DNA from: an uncultured Oscillospiraceae bacterium
Lineage (GTDB): Bacteria > Bacillota > Clostridia > Oscillospirales > Oscillospiraceae
Length of the DNA stretch: 12,585 nucleotides
Assembly: GCA_934636865.1 (NCBI GenBank)
Contig: CAKUBI010000040.1
Coordinates: forward strand, 1 to 12,585
Direction of reading: 5' to 3'
Shown: piece by piece, positions 7,208-12,585 of the stretch
Numbering within the stretch: position 1 is the first letter of the stretch
How the letters are laid out: the number at the start of each line of letters is the position of its first letter
The notes under the pieces: generated by a model
Seen by the model: only the letters and a program-made list of their open reading frames with translations
Databases searched by the model: none
What the model was told of the DNA's origin: nothing
Position numbers and translations under genes: made by a program

Positions 7208-7471
7208 TTTATTTACCTCCGTTTTGCTTTGAGGGTGCAAAAAAGCTCCACCCCCGATTCTCTCAGGGGTGAAGCATTGAAATACTCCACGGTTCCACCC
7301 TGCTTGCGCAATAGCGCCGCTTGTGTCCGCTGTAACGGGCGGCCCCGTCCCGCTTGTTTCGCGGGCGGCTCAAGGGTGGTACAGCCGGTTTCCTCCGCAG
7401 GACGCTCGCAGCATCTGCGTCCCTCTCTGCGCGGTGAAGCGTGGTTTCTTCCCTGTCCATGCCATTTTGAT
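7208..7471 (-). promoter_or_regulatory. T-box leader riboswitch of thrS (tRNA-Thr sensing)
   Basis: The leader senses uncharged tRNA-Thr and lets thrS be read when charging falls. The T-box sequence GGGTGGAACCGTGG lies at 7287-7300 (minus strand). Stem I closes with GGACAG (7453-7458) against CTGTACC (7378-7384). Its distal arm is GGACGC/GCGTCC (7417-7422 with 7400-7405) around an 11-nt loop, with an AGAGAG bulge below. ACC at 7387-7389, a threonine codon followed by a purine, sits on the 3' side where the specifier is expected. A hairpin CCCGC/GCGGG (7349-7365) falls in the stem II/III region. The antiterminator would pair the T-box with CACCC at about 7267-7271, competing with the terminator at 7239-7275. 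The class is certain; the specifier assignment is inferred by position and by the gene downstream. Confidence 0.93.
7239..7275 (-). terminator. Attenuator terminator of the thrS T-box
   Basis: Arms 7266-7275 and 7245-7254 (GCTTCACCCC with GGGGTGGAGC, nine Watson-Crick pairs and one G-U) form a strong stem, followed on the minus strand by six T residues (7239-7244). The CACCC part of the upstream arm is shared with the T-box antiterminator, so the two folds exclude each other. Confidence 0.93.
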
Positions 7472-7477
7472 GATGGG

Positions 7478-7506
7478 AGTGTACACCCGCCGCGGCCGTT
7501 TGTCAA
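7478..7506 (-). promoter_or_regulatory. Sigma-A promoter of thrS
   Basis: Minus strand TTGACA (7501-7506), a 17-bp GC-rich spacer and TACACT (7478-7483). Transcription would begin around 7471, just ahead of T-box stem I. The -35 box starts only 4 bp after the hairpin that closes the preceding gene pair. Confidence 0.88.
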
Positions 7507-7510
7507 GCGG

Positions 7511-7535
7511 AAAGTGCGCGCAGAGCGCGCACTTT
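7511..7535 (-). terminator. Hairpin after the zinc-site protein gene, probable terminator
   Basis: A perfect 11-bp stem, AAAGTGCGCGC (7511-7521) with GCGCGCACTTT (7525-7535), and a 3-nt loop, 12 bp after the stop codon at 7548. On the minus strand the stem ends in TTT and continues CCGCTT, so the U-tract is short and termination may be partial. It separates this unit from the thrS promoter. Confidence 0.65.
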
Positions 7536-7547
7536 ACAATAAATTCA

Positions 7548-7979
7548 TCAAAACTCCGGCGGACGGTTCTTCGTCAGCTTATCGTCGTCCTCGTTCTTGC
7601 CGAGAAGCTTGGAGAACATCTTTTTGCGCTCCCCGCGACGCTCCTCCTCTTCCCTGCGCTTCTGCTCTTTCCAGCGCGCGAGCGATTCCTTCGCTTCAAG
7701 TTCCTCGCCCGCCGCCTTTTTCAAAAGCTCCGGCTGCTCGCCGTCCACGATCGCGCGCAGCTGGTCGATCGTTTTGTTTTCGCAGGCGCGGCGGAAGCGC
7801 AGCGCGCGGGCCTCCTCCGGCTCGAAAAACGCCATGCGGCCGCACCAGGGACAGATGTACAGGTCCGCTGCGAGAAATTCGCTCCAAAGCGACCCGGTAT
7901 CCGCGGTGTGCAGTTCGATCTTCTTTCCGGTAACCCGGCTTTCCATCACATGCCCGCAGACGCAGAGCTTATCGCTCAT
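7548..7979 (-). CDS. Small protein with CxC/CxxC probable zinc site and charged helical tail
   Basis: I do not recognise this 143-aa protein. The N-terminal half carries two cysteine knuckles, CVCGH (C6, C8, with H10 nearby) and CPWCG (C43, C46). They are spaced like a zinc ribbon, with a predicted beta-rich stretch between them. From about residue 52 onward it is helical and highly charged, with a likely coiled coil at about 86-125 (many E, K, R) ending in a hydrophilic tail. There is no signal peptide, so it is probably cytoplasmic. The ATG at 7979 has a perfect AGGAGG at 6 nt and overlaps the end of the ModE-like gene by 11 bp, so the two are probably translationally coupled and functionally linked. 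A metal-binding adaptor or nucleic-acid-binding role is possible but unproven. No known partner for this pair comes to mind. Confidence 0.8.
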   Translation of the reverse strand: MSDKLCVCGHVMESRVTGKKIELHTADTGSLWSEFLAADLYICPWCGRMAFFEPEEARALRFRRACENKTIDQLRAIVDGEQPELLKKAAGEELEAKESLARWKEQKRREEEERRGERKKMFSKLLGKNEDDDKLTKNRPPEF

Positions 7980-8364
7980 GCCGCTCCTCCTTTTTCCGAA
8001 GCTCCTGCTTGGGAAGCTCGTCGTAAAATGCGAAGGTCTCTTCAAAAAGCGTCTCGCCGTAGGCGCGCAGCTTCGCGCAGTAGTCGTCGTAGGCGCGCAT
8101 CATTTGCCGCGCCTCGTCCGTCAAGGCCGCGCCGCCGCCATTTCTGCCGCCGATGTTGGACGCGAGCAGCTTGAAGCCCAGCCCCTCCTCCGCGCTGCGG
8201 ATGACAGTCCACGCCTTTGAATAGGCCATGGAGATCGACATCGCCGCCGCGCGCAGCGAGTGCAGCTCGTCCACCCTTTTGAGCAGCTGGACAACGCCGG
8301 GGCCAAAGCATTTCTGATCGGTGAACATCCGGCAGGAGATCACCACGTGCAGGTCACGATCCAT
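7969..8364 (-). CDS. ModE-like winged-helix DNA-binding protein
   Basis: A 131-aa protein matching the N-terminal DNA-binding domain of ModE and LysR-type HTH proteins. The helix-turn-helix spans about residues 24-66 (AAAMSISMAYSKAWTVIRSAE). It is followed by LGFKLL, the glycine-rich wing GGRNGGGA (72-79) and LTDEARQMMRAYDDY. The molybdate-binding MOP domains of full ModE are missing, so it may sense something else or nothing. Cysteines C11, C19 and C96 are present but form no clear metal motif. The ATG at 8364 follows a weak GGGAAG about 10 nt upstream; longer in-frame starts would run through the -10 box and are unlikely. It is the first gene of a two-gene unit with its own promoter, and its stop lies inside the start of the zinc-site protein gene. 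There are no molybdenum transport genes in the window, so a role in molybdenum control is not supported here. Confidence 0.85.
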   Translation of the reverse strand: MDRDLHVVISCRMFTDQKCFGPGVVQLLKRVDELHSLRAAAMSISMAYSKAWTVIRSAEEGLGFKLLASNIGGRNGGGAALTDEARQMMRAYDDYCAKLRAYGETLFEETFAFYDELPKQELRKKEERHER

Positions 8365-8392
8365 ACGGCAGCACTTCCCTTCTTTTTTCCTG

Positions 8393-8421
8393 ATTATATC
8401 GGAGCGCATCGATTCCGTCAA
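8393..8421 (-). promoter_or_regulatory. Sigma-A promoter of the ModE-like/zinc-site gene pair
   Basis: Minus strand TTGACG (8416-8421), a 17-bp spacer and a perfect TATAAT (8393-8398), giving a leader of only about 20 nt. It sits just behind the terminator of the preceding lipoprotein gene. Confidence 0.9.
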
Positions 8422-8427
8422 TACGGC

Positions 8428-8462
8428 AAAAAATGAGGGAGGGAGCGGAACGCTCCCTCCCT
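8428..8462 (-). terminator. Rho-independent terminator of the lipoprotein gene
   Basis: A perfect 12-bp stem, AGGGAGGGAGCG (8436-8447) with CGCTCCCTCCCT (8451-8462), and a 3-nt loop. On the minus strand it is followed by CATTTTTT. It begins 3 bp after the stop codon of the lipoprotein gene. Confidence 0.92.
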
Positions 8463-8464
8463 TT

Positions 8465-8977
8465 TCAGCGCAGGGTGTTGTAGTGCGTGTTTTCGCCGTC
8501 AAAGAGAAAGCCGTCCGTGTCGTGCACGCGGCCGTTCGAGAGCATCCGGCGGTAGCGCAGATCGTTCGAATCGAGCGTCATGCCCGTCAGGCTGCGGCCG
8601 TTGCTGCGCAGCTGCGCGTTCGCGCTTTTCTCCGTTTCGGGGTTCAGATAGGTCTTGCCGCTGCCGAAATAGCGGCTGCGGCCGCTGGCGCTGGCCGCGG
8701 CGCTGCGGCGGCCGGCCGAGCGCCGCGCGCTGCCGTCCGTATCGTCCAGTTCGTCGCCCATCATGCCGTCGCCGGTCACGCTCTCGTCGTTCGCGTCCGT
8801 ACCGCTCATGTCGTCGCCGGGCGTTGTATCGTCTTTTTTATCGCTGTCCATCGCGCCGCCGTCGGTCGTGCTGTCCGGCTTGCCGGTCACGGCGCCGTTG
8901 TCCTTCTTCTCGCCGCAGCCGGCGAGCGAGAAGAGCATCAGCGCCGTCACAAAAAGCATTGCAAGGGTCTGCTTCAT
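8465..8977 (-). CDS. Lipoprotein of unknown function with acidic-then-basic linker
   Basis: I do not recognise this 170-aa protein. Residues 1-20 are a lipoprotein signal peptide ending in lipobox LAG-C (Cys21), so it should be anchored on the outer face of the membrane. Residues about 22-83 are a low-complexity linker rich in D, G, T and S. It is followed by a short basic, serine/alanine/arginine-rich patch (about 84-104, containing ARRSAGRRSAAASASGR). The C-terminal 65 residues look more ordered (YFGSGKTYLNPETEKS, LDSNDLRYRRML, DGFLFDGENTHYNTLR) and could be a small folded or peptide-binding segment. The ATG at 8977 follows AGGAG at about 10 nt; an in-frame GTG at 8995 overlaps that site and is less likely. 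It is apparently monocistronic with a strong terminator. No good promoter was found upstream; a poor TACTAT box lies near 9020. Confidence 0.8.
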   Translation of the reverse strand: MKQTLAMLFVTALMLFSLAGCGEKKDNGAVTGKPDSTTDGGAMDSDKKDDTTPGDDMSGTDANDESVTGDGMMGDELDDTDGSARRSAGRRSAAASASGRSRYFGSGKTYLNPETEKSANAQLRSNGRSLTGMTLDSNDLRYRRMLSNGRVHDTDGFLFDGENTHYNTLR

Positions 8978-9056
8978 CTTCGCATTTCTCCTCACTTCGA
9001 TCTCCCGCGATACCCAAGCATAGTATGCGCGCGAAGCTAAAAGAAACCAGACGTAA

Positions 9057-9380
9057 ATTTTGACAAATGCCGCATTGCAGACACTAAATCGTCAAAAATC
9101 TTGCAGCATTTTCCCGCAAGGAACATACGGCATCCGTCAGGCGGCAAAGCTGCCAACGGATGCTTTCGCGCCCACAGGTGCGAAATAATTTCAATCATTT
9201 TTCTGACGACAGAAGGTGAATTGCCGCAAGGCGGCAAGAGAAGCCGCCCTGGGGCGTGTGCGTCAGAAAAATACTTTGCGCGGAGCGAGTGTCGAATTGT
9301 CCGCTTTTCAGCGGACAACCGAGGCACAGAGCGCAGCGAATTTCATTCGAAAAGGCGGCTATGCCGTCTTTTCGAAAAAG
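9057..9380 (+). other. Dense inverted-repeat region, candidate structured RNA or palindromic repeat element
   Basis: About 320 bp between the lipoprotein gene and etfA hold no convincing protein gene but a chain of hairpins. They are ATTTTGAC/GTCAAAA(T) flanks (9057-9064, 9091-9097), GCATCCGT/ACGGATGC (9130-9137, 9156-9163) and a 9-bp stem at 9164-9172 with 9177-9185. A 12-bp perfect repeat ATTTTTCTGACG/CGTCAGAAAAAT (9197-9208, 9261-9272) encloses TTGCCG/CGGCAA (9221-9237). Next come TGCGC/GCGCA (9277-9281, 9331-9335) enclosing GTGTC/GGCAC and the perfect 9-bp stem 9297-9305 with 9310-9318. Last is a 14-pair stem, 9346-9359 with 9363-9376. Where a stem is imperfect the odd pair is G-U on the plus strand and A-C on the minus strand, favouring a plus-strand RNA. 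A TTG-started open frame from 9101 runs through all the hairpins into the etfA tail and is probably not a gene. Confidence 0.55.
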
Positions 9381-9381
9381 C

Positions 9382-9417
9382 AAAAAAAGAGGACACCTTA
9401 TGGTGTCCTCTTTTTTT
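9382..9417. terminator. Bidirectional terminator after etfA
   Basis: A perfect 16-bp inverted repeat (9382-9397 with 9402-9417) has an AGAGGACACC/GGTGTCCTCT core and a 4-nt loop, flanked by seven A and seven T residues. It ends the bcd-etfB-etfA operon on the minus strand, 8 bp after the etfA stop, and could equally stop a plus-strand RNA coming from the hairpin region. Confidence 0.93.
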
Positions 9418-9425
9418 GAGTAATC

Positions 9426-10586
9426 TTACTTGCTCGCCTTCGCGGCCTTGAAGGCCTCGATCAGCATCGGGGTGACCTTGAACAGGTCGCCGCAGATGCC
9501 GTAGTCGGCGATCTCGAAGATCGGCGCGGTCTCGTTCTTGTTGACCGCGATGATGCACTCGGACTCGCTCATACCGGCCTTGTGCTGGATGGAGCCGGAG
9601 ATACCGAGAGCGACGTAGACCTTCGGGTGGACGGTCTTACCGGTCTGACCGACCTGATGGTCAGCAGTGAGCCAGCCGGAGTCGATGGCAACACGGGAGC
9701 CGCCGACGACGCCGCCGAGCACGTCAGCGAGCTCGTGCGCGAGCTTGATGCCGCCCTCAACGTCCTTGCTGATGCCGCGGCCGACGGAGACGATGTAGTC
9801 AGCGCCAACCAGATCGACGAGCTTCTTGGCAGCCTTGACGACCTCGACGACCTCGGTCTGGAGATCGGCAGCCTCGAGCTTGACGTCGTACTTGGTGACC
9901 TTAACGGCCTTGGCCTTGGCTTCGTCATAGGGAGCCTTCTTCATAACGCCGGGACGGACCGTCGCCATGGAGGGGCGGAAGCGCGGGCAGATGATGGTGG
10001 CCATCAGGTTGCCGCCGAACGCGGGACGGGTCATCTTCAGGTCGCGGGAGACGTCGTGGTCCTTGCCCATGACCTTCGCGGTGGCCATCTTCTCGATCTT
10101 CTCCTCAGCGAGCGTGGAAGCGCCGCGCAGGAAGTCCTTGTAGATGGGCATATCAACATCGAGATGCGTGCAGTCGGCGCACAGACCCGTGTGCAGGCGG
10201 GCCGCGCAGCGGGGGCCGAGGTCACGGCCGATGTTGGTCGCGCCGATGAGGAAGGCCTCGGGCTTCATCTCGGAGATGACGTCGCAGATGACCTTGGCAT
10301 AGGCGTCGGTGGTGTAGTTCTTCAGCAGGGGGTGGTCGCAGACGATGACCTCGTCGGCGCCGTAGCCGCCGACGCTCTCGGCGAGGCCCTCGACGTTGTC
10401 GCCGACCAGCAGACCGCAGAGCTTGACGCCCAGCTCATCCGCCAGCTTGCGGCCTTCGGAGATCAGCTCATAGGAGGTGGACATCATCTGGCCCTGACGC
10501 TGTTCGCAGAAGACCCATACGTTCTTGAACTCTTCGATCTTGGAGGAGTCATAGTTGGGATTAGCAAGTTTCACTTCGTTACGCAT
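9426..10586 (-). CDS. etfA: Electron transfer flavoprotein, alpha subunit
   Basis: EtfA forms a heterodimer with EtfB and hands electrons to the acyl-CoA dehydrogenase encoded in the same operon. The protein has 386 aa. The N-terminal ETF domain covers about 20-215 (VWVFCEQR at 23-30, FLIGATNIGRDLGPRCAARL at 112-131, TRPAFGGNLMATI at 186-198). The C-terminal FAD domain covers about 255-385 (GADYIVSVGRGI, GGSRVAIDSGW at 295-305, QVGQTGKTV at 311-319, GISGSIQHKAGM at 328-339, IADYGICGDLF). It is longer than many EtfA proteins (about 330-350) because of an insertion of roughly 30 residues at about 146-180 and a short N-terminal extension. The ATG at 10586 follows AGGAG at 9 nt. The gene lies 18 bp after etfB and ends at a strong terminator. 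Confidence 0.97.
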   Translation of the reverse strand: MRNEVKLANPNYDSSKIEEFKNVWVFCEQRQGQMMSTSYELISEGRKLADELGVKLCGLLVGDNVEGLAESVGGYGADEVIVCDHPLLKNYTTDAYAKVICDVISEMKPEAFLIGATNIGRDLGPRCAARLHTGLCADCTHLDVDMPIYKDFLRGASTLAEEKIEKMATAKVMGKDHDVSRDLKMTRPAFGGNLMATIICPRFRPSMATVRPGVMKKAPYDEAKAKAVKVTKYDVKLEAADLQTEVVEVVKAAKKLVDLVGADYIVSVGRGISKDVEGGIKLAHELADVLGGVVGGSRVAIDSGWLTADHQVGQTGKTVHPKVYVALGISGSIQHKAGMSESECIIAVNKNETAPIFEIADYGICGDLFKVTPMLIEAFKAAKASK

Positions 10587-10604
10587 CGTATTGATCTCCT
10601 TTCC

Positions 10605-11405
10605 TTAAATGATGTGTTTTTCGAGCAGGATGCCGGCGAGCTTCTCGCAGGTAGCCATGTCGTTGCCCTCGAGCATCTGGCCGGCGCCCTTCTGGGGCGG
10701 CGTGAAGGAGGTCAGGATGTTGGTCGGGGAGCCCTTGAGGCCGATGGTGGTGGCGTCGATCAGGGGATGATCCTTCAGGGCGTCGTAGTCCAGAACGGTC
10801 ACGGGCTTGGAGTAGCACTCAAACACACCGGAGACGCTCATGTAACGCGGGGTATTGAGCTCCTTGATGCAGGTGATCAGGCACGGGGTCTGGGCCTTGA
10901 TGGTCATGTAGCCGTCCTCGAGCATGCGCTTGACGGTCAGGGTGTCGCCTTCCTTCTTCACGTCGGCGGCGTAGGTAATCTGGGGCAGGTGCAGCTTCTC
11001 AGCGATCTGAGGACCGACCTGAGCGGTATCACCGTCGATGGCCTGACGGCCGCAGAAAACGATGTCGTCGTCATCGAGACCGATGGTATCGAGCGCGGCG
11101 GCAAGGATCTGGGAGGTGGCGTAAGTATCGGAGCCGCCGAACTCACGGGCGGAAACGAGATAGCCGTTATCCGCGCCCATGGCCATCAGCTCGCGCAGCA
11201 TGCCTTCTGCCGGCGGGGGGCCCATGGTGACGACGGTGACGGTGCAGCCCAGCTCGTCCTTGAGCTTGAGGGCGGCCTCGACGGCGTTCATATCATCGGG
11301 GTTGATGATGGTCTGCATGGAAGCGCGGTTCAGGGTACCATCGGGATTGACGGCAACCTTACCGGAGGTATCGGGGACCTGCTTAACGCAAACAAGAATC
11401 TTCAT
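10605..11405 (-). CDS. etfB: Electron transfer flavoprotein, beta subunit
   Basis: EtfB has 266 aa and contributes the NADH-facing flavin site in bifurcating systems. It starts with the classic MKILVCVKQVPDT. The nucleotide-binding stretch CGRQAIDGDTAQVGPQIAE lies at 118-136. In the Bcd-EtfAB complexes of anaerobes this region binds the FAD that splits NADH electrons between ferredoxin and crotonyl-CoA; in respiratory ETFs it binds AMP. The anaerobe-type context (next to bcd and etfA, no ETF-quinone oxidoreductase in view) suggests the bifurcating form, which is an inference. The ATG at 11405 follows AGGAGG at 10 nt. It is the middle gene of the operon, 19 bp after bcd and 18 bp before etfA. 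Confidence 0.97.
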   Translation of the reverse strand: MKILVCVKQVPDTSGKVAVNPDGTLNRASMQTIINPDDMNAVEAALKLKDELGCTVTVVTMGPPPAEGMLRELMAMGADNGYLVSAREFGGSDTYATSQILAAALDTIGLDDDDIVFCGRQAIDGDTAQVGPQIAEKLHLPQITYAADVKKEGDTLTVKRMLEDGYMTIKAQTPCLITCIKELNTPRYMSVSGVFECYSKPVTVLDYDALKDHPLIDATTIGLKGSPTNILTSFTPPQKGAGQMLEGNDMATCEKLAGILLEKHII

Positions 11406-11424
11406 TATATCTTTACCTCCTTTT

Positions 11425-12570
11425 TTAGTTCACACCAAGATACTTGGCGACGACCATACGCTGCACCTCGGAAGTGCCCTCGTAAATCTCGGTGATCTTG
11501 GCGTCGCGCATCATGCGCTCAACGGGATACTCACGGGTGTAGCCGTAGCCGCCGAAGAGCTGGACAGCGCGGCGGGTCACGTCGGACGCGGTCTCCGCGG
11601 CGAAGAGCTTGGCCATGGCAGCGTCCATGGAGTAATCCTCGTGATTCTGCTTCTTCATGGCAGCCGCGTACACGAGGTACTGGGCAGCCTGGGTGCGGGT
11701 GTGCATGTCGGCCAGCTGGAACTGGGTGTTCTGGAACTGGCTCAGGCGGCGGCCAAACTGGATACGCTCCTTGGTGTACTTGACCGCTTCGTTGATGGCG
11801 CCCTCAGCAAGGCCGAGCGCCTGGGAGGCAATGCCGATACGGCCGCCGTCGAGGGTCTTCATGGCGATCTTGAAGCCTTCGCCCTCCTTGCCCAGCAGGT
11901 TCTCCTTGGGGACGACGCAGTCCTCGAAAACGAGGTCGCAGGTGGAGCTGCCGCGGATACCCATCTTCTTCTCGTGCTTACCGGTGGAGAAGCCGGGGAA
12001 GTCCTTTTCCACGATAAACGCGGTGATGCCGTGGTTGCCCTTGCTCTTGTCGGTCATCGCGAACACGACGAAGGTGGAGGCGACGTTGCCGTTGGTGATG
12101 AAGCACTTGCTGCCGTTGAGGACGTAGTCGCCGTTCTCGTTCTTGACAGCGGTGGTCTGCTGGCCGGAAGCGTCCGTGCCGGCGCCGGGCTCGGTCAGGC
12201 CGAACGCGCCGATCTTGCGGCCGGAGAGCAGGTCGGGCAGATACTTCATCTTCTGCTCCTCGGTGCCGTTCTCAAAGATGGGGGCGCAGCACAGGGAGGT
12301 ATGAGCGGAGACGATGACCGCGGTGGTGCCGCAGACCTTGGCAAGCTCTTCCACGCACATGGCATAGCTGAGCACGTCGCCGCCGGCGCCGCCGTACTGC
12401 TTGGGGAAGTAAATGCCCATCATACCGAGCTTGGCCATCTTTTCGACGGTCTCCATGGGGAAGCGCTCTTCCTCATCGAGCTCCTCAGCTAAAGGCTTGA
12501 CTTCATTCTCTGCAAATTCGCGATACATTTTGCGGACCAGCAGATGTTCTTTGGACAGATGGAAATCCAT
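11425..12570 (-). CDS. bcd: Acyl-CoA dehydrogenase, probably butyryl-CoA dehydrogenase
   Basis: This FAD enzyme of 381 aa would reduce crotonyl-CoA to butyryl-CoA with EtfAB, the energy-conserving step of butyrate formation. The three acyl-CoA dehydrogenase regions are all present: an all-helical N-terminus (about 1-120), the beta domain with FGLTEPGAGTDASG (123-136) and ITNG (158-161), and a C-terminal helical domain. That last domain has RIQFGRRLSQFQ (269-280), QLFGGYGYTREYP (337-349) and EIYEGTSE (361-368). Glu364 in IYEGT is the expected catalytic base of short-chain dehydrogenases. The ATG at 12570 follows AAGGAG at 9 nt. It is the first visible gene of the bcd-etfB-etfA operon, and the promoter or upstream genes lie outside the window. 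Butyryl-CoA is the favoured substrate from context, but another short-chain acyl-CoA is possible. Confidence 0.94.
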   Translation of the reverse strand: MDFHLSKEHLLVRKMYREFAENEVKPLAEELDEEERFPMETVEKMAKLGMMGIYFPKQYGGAGGDVLSYAMCVEELAKVCGTTAVIVSAHTSLCCAPIFENGTEEQKMKYLPDLLSGRKIGAFGLTEPGAGTDASGQQTTAVKNENGDYVLNGSKCFITNGNVASTFVVFAMTDKSKGNHGITAFIVEKDFPGFSTGKHEKKMGIRGSSTCDLVFEDCVVPKENLLGKEGEGFKIAMKTLDGGRIGIASQALGLAEGAINEAVKYTKERIQFGRRLSQFQNTQFQLADMHTRTQAAQYLVYAAAMKKQNHEDYSMDAAMAKLFAAETASDVTRRAVQLFGGYGYTREYPVERMMRDAKITEIYEGTSEVQRMVVAKYLGVN

Positions 12571-12585
12571 AGTCTTTTGCTCCTT

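Noticed and set aside
7208..7240. TTG start of thrS at 7240
   Set aside because: It lies at the attenuator terminator T-run with no RBS, whereas the ATG at 7207 has GGAGG at good spacing.
7372..7386. T-box-like AAGGGTGGTAC string on the plus strand
   Set aside because: It is the complement of the 3' side of stem I of the minus-strand T-box. No plus-strand gene follows it.
7213..7506. Small minus-strand open frame within the thrS leader
   Set aside because: It coincides with the T-box RNA, whose conserved structure accounts for the sequence. No RBS or leader-peptide codon run was seen.
8365..8502. N-terminal extension of the ModE-like protein up to 8502
   Set aside because: It would run through the lipoprotein terminator and the -35/-10 boxes, so it cannot be on the transcript.
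9057..9380. CRISPR array or insertion-sequence remnant in the hairpin region
   Set aside because: The repeats are inverted, of different sequence and unevenly spaced. There are no direct repeats with spacers, no transposase fragment and no clear target-site duplication.
9101..9451. Plus-strand open frame through the hairpin region, as a protein gene
   Set aside because: It starts with TTG without a clear RBS, runs through several hairpins and the terminator, and ends inside etfA in antisense. Structure explains the region better. A repeat-encoded peptide cannot be fully excluded.
9582..11495. Long plus-strand open frame opposite etfA and etfB
   Set aside because: It crosses two certain minus-strand genes and their junction. 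Its G/D/V/L-rich translation is a codon-bias artefact.

Overview
The window looks like chromosomal DNA of a fairly GC-rich, low-oxygen Clostridia member. An Oscillospiraceae-like gut butyrate producer is my best guess, inferred from gene content, not from a marker-gene comparison. The evidence is a butyryl-CoA dehydrogenase/EtfBA cluster of clostridial type, a T-box in front of thrS, consensus sigma-A promoters (TTGACA-17-TATAAT type), strong AGGAGG ribosome binding sites and RNase Y. Every convincing protein gene lies on the minus strand, so the transcription order runs from the right edge to the left. There is no tRNA, rRNA, CRISPR array, insertion sequence or phage structural gene.

Layout in transcription order. 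(1) 12570-9426: a tight operon for an acyl-CoA dehydrogenase (probably butyryl-CoA dehydrogenase), etfB and etfA, with 18-19 bp gaps and a strong terminator. (2) 9057-9417: about 360 bp without a convincing protein gene, packed with nested inverted repeats. Three G-U wobble pairs in the stems fit an RNA read from the plus strand, making this the most interesting unexplained piece. (3) 8977-8465: a lipoprotein of unknown function with an acidic then basic low-complexity linker. (4) 8364-7548: a two-gene unit with its own promoter. It holds a ModE-like winged-helix protein and, overlapping it by 11 bp, a small protein with a CxC/CxxC probable zinc site. (5) 7506-5396: promoter, T-box leader with attenuator, and thrS. 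The encoded threonyl-tRNA synthetase lacks the usual N-terminal TGS domain. (6) 5191-1292: a promoter and TRAP uptake operon of the TAXI type, made of a solute-binding lipoprotein, a DUF1850 protein and a fused DctQM permease, closed by a terminator. (7) 1173-430: an Amidase_3-like cell-wall hydrolase with an SH3-type tail and an atypical first metal-binding motif. (8) 393-1: promoter, leader and the first 96 codons of rny (RNase Y), cut by the window edge.

Functionally this is mostly housekeeping and energy metabolism. Bcd-EtfAB would couple crotonyl-CoA reduction to ferredoxin reduction, the TRAP system would import an unidentified organic acid, and thrS is controlled by uncharged tRNA-Thr. 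No obvious new enzymatic system is present. The items worth a second look are the structured element at 9057-9417, the ModE-like/zinc protein pair, the TGS-less ThrRS under T-box control, the amidase without its first zinc histidine, and a 12-bp palindrome in the TRAP operon leader.
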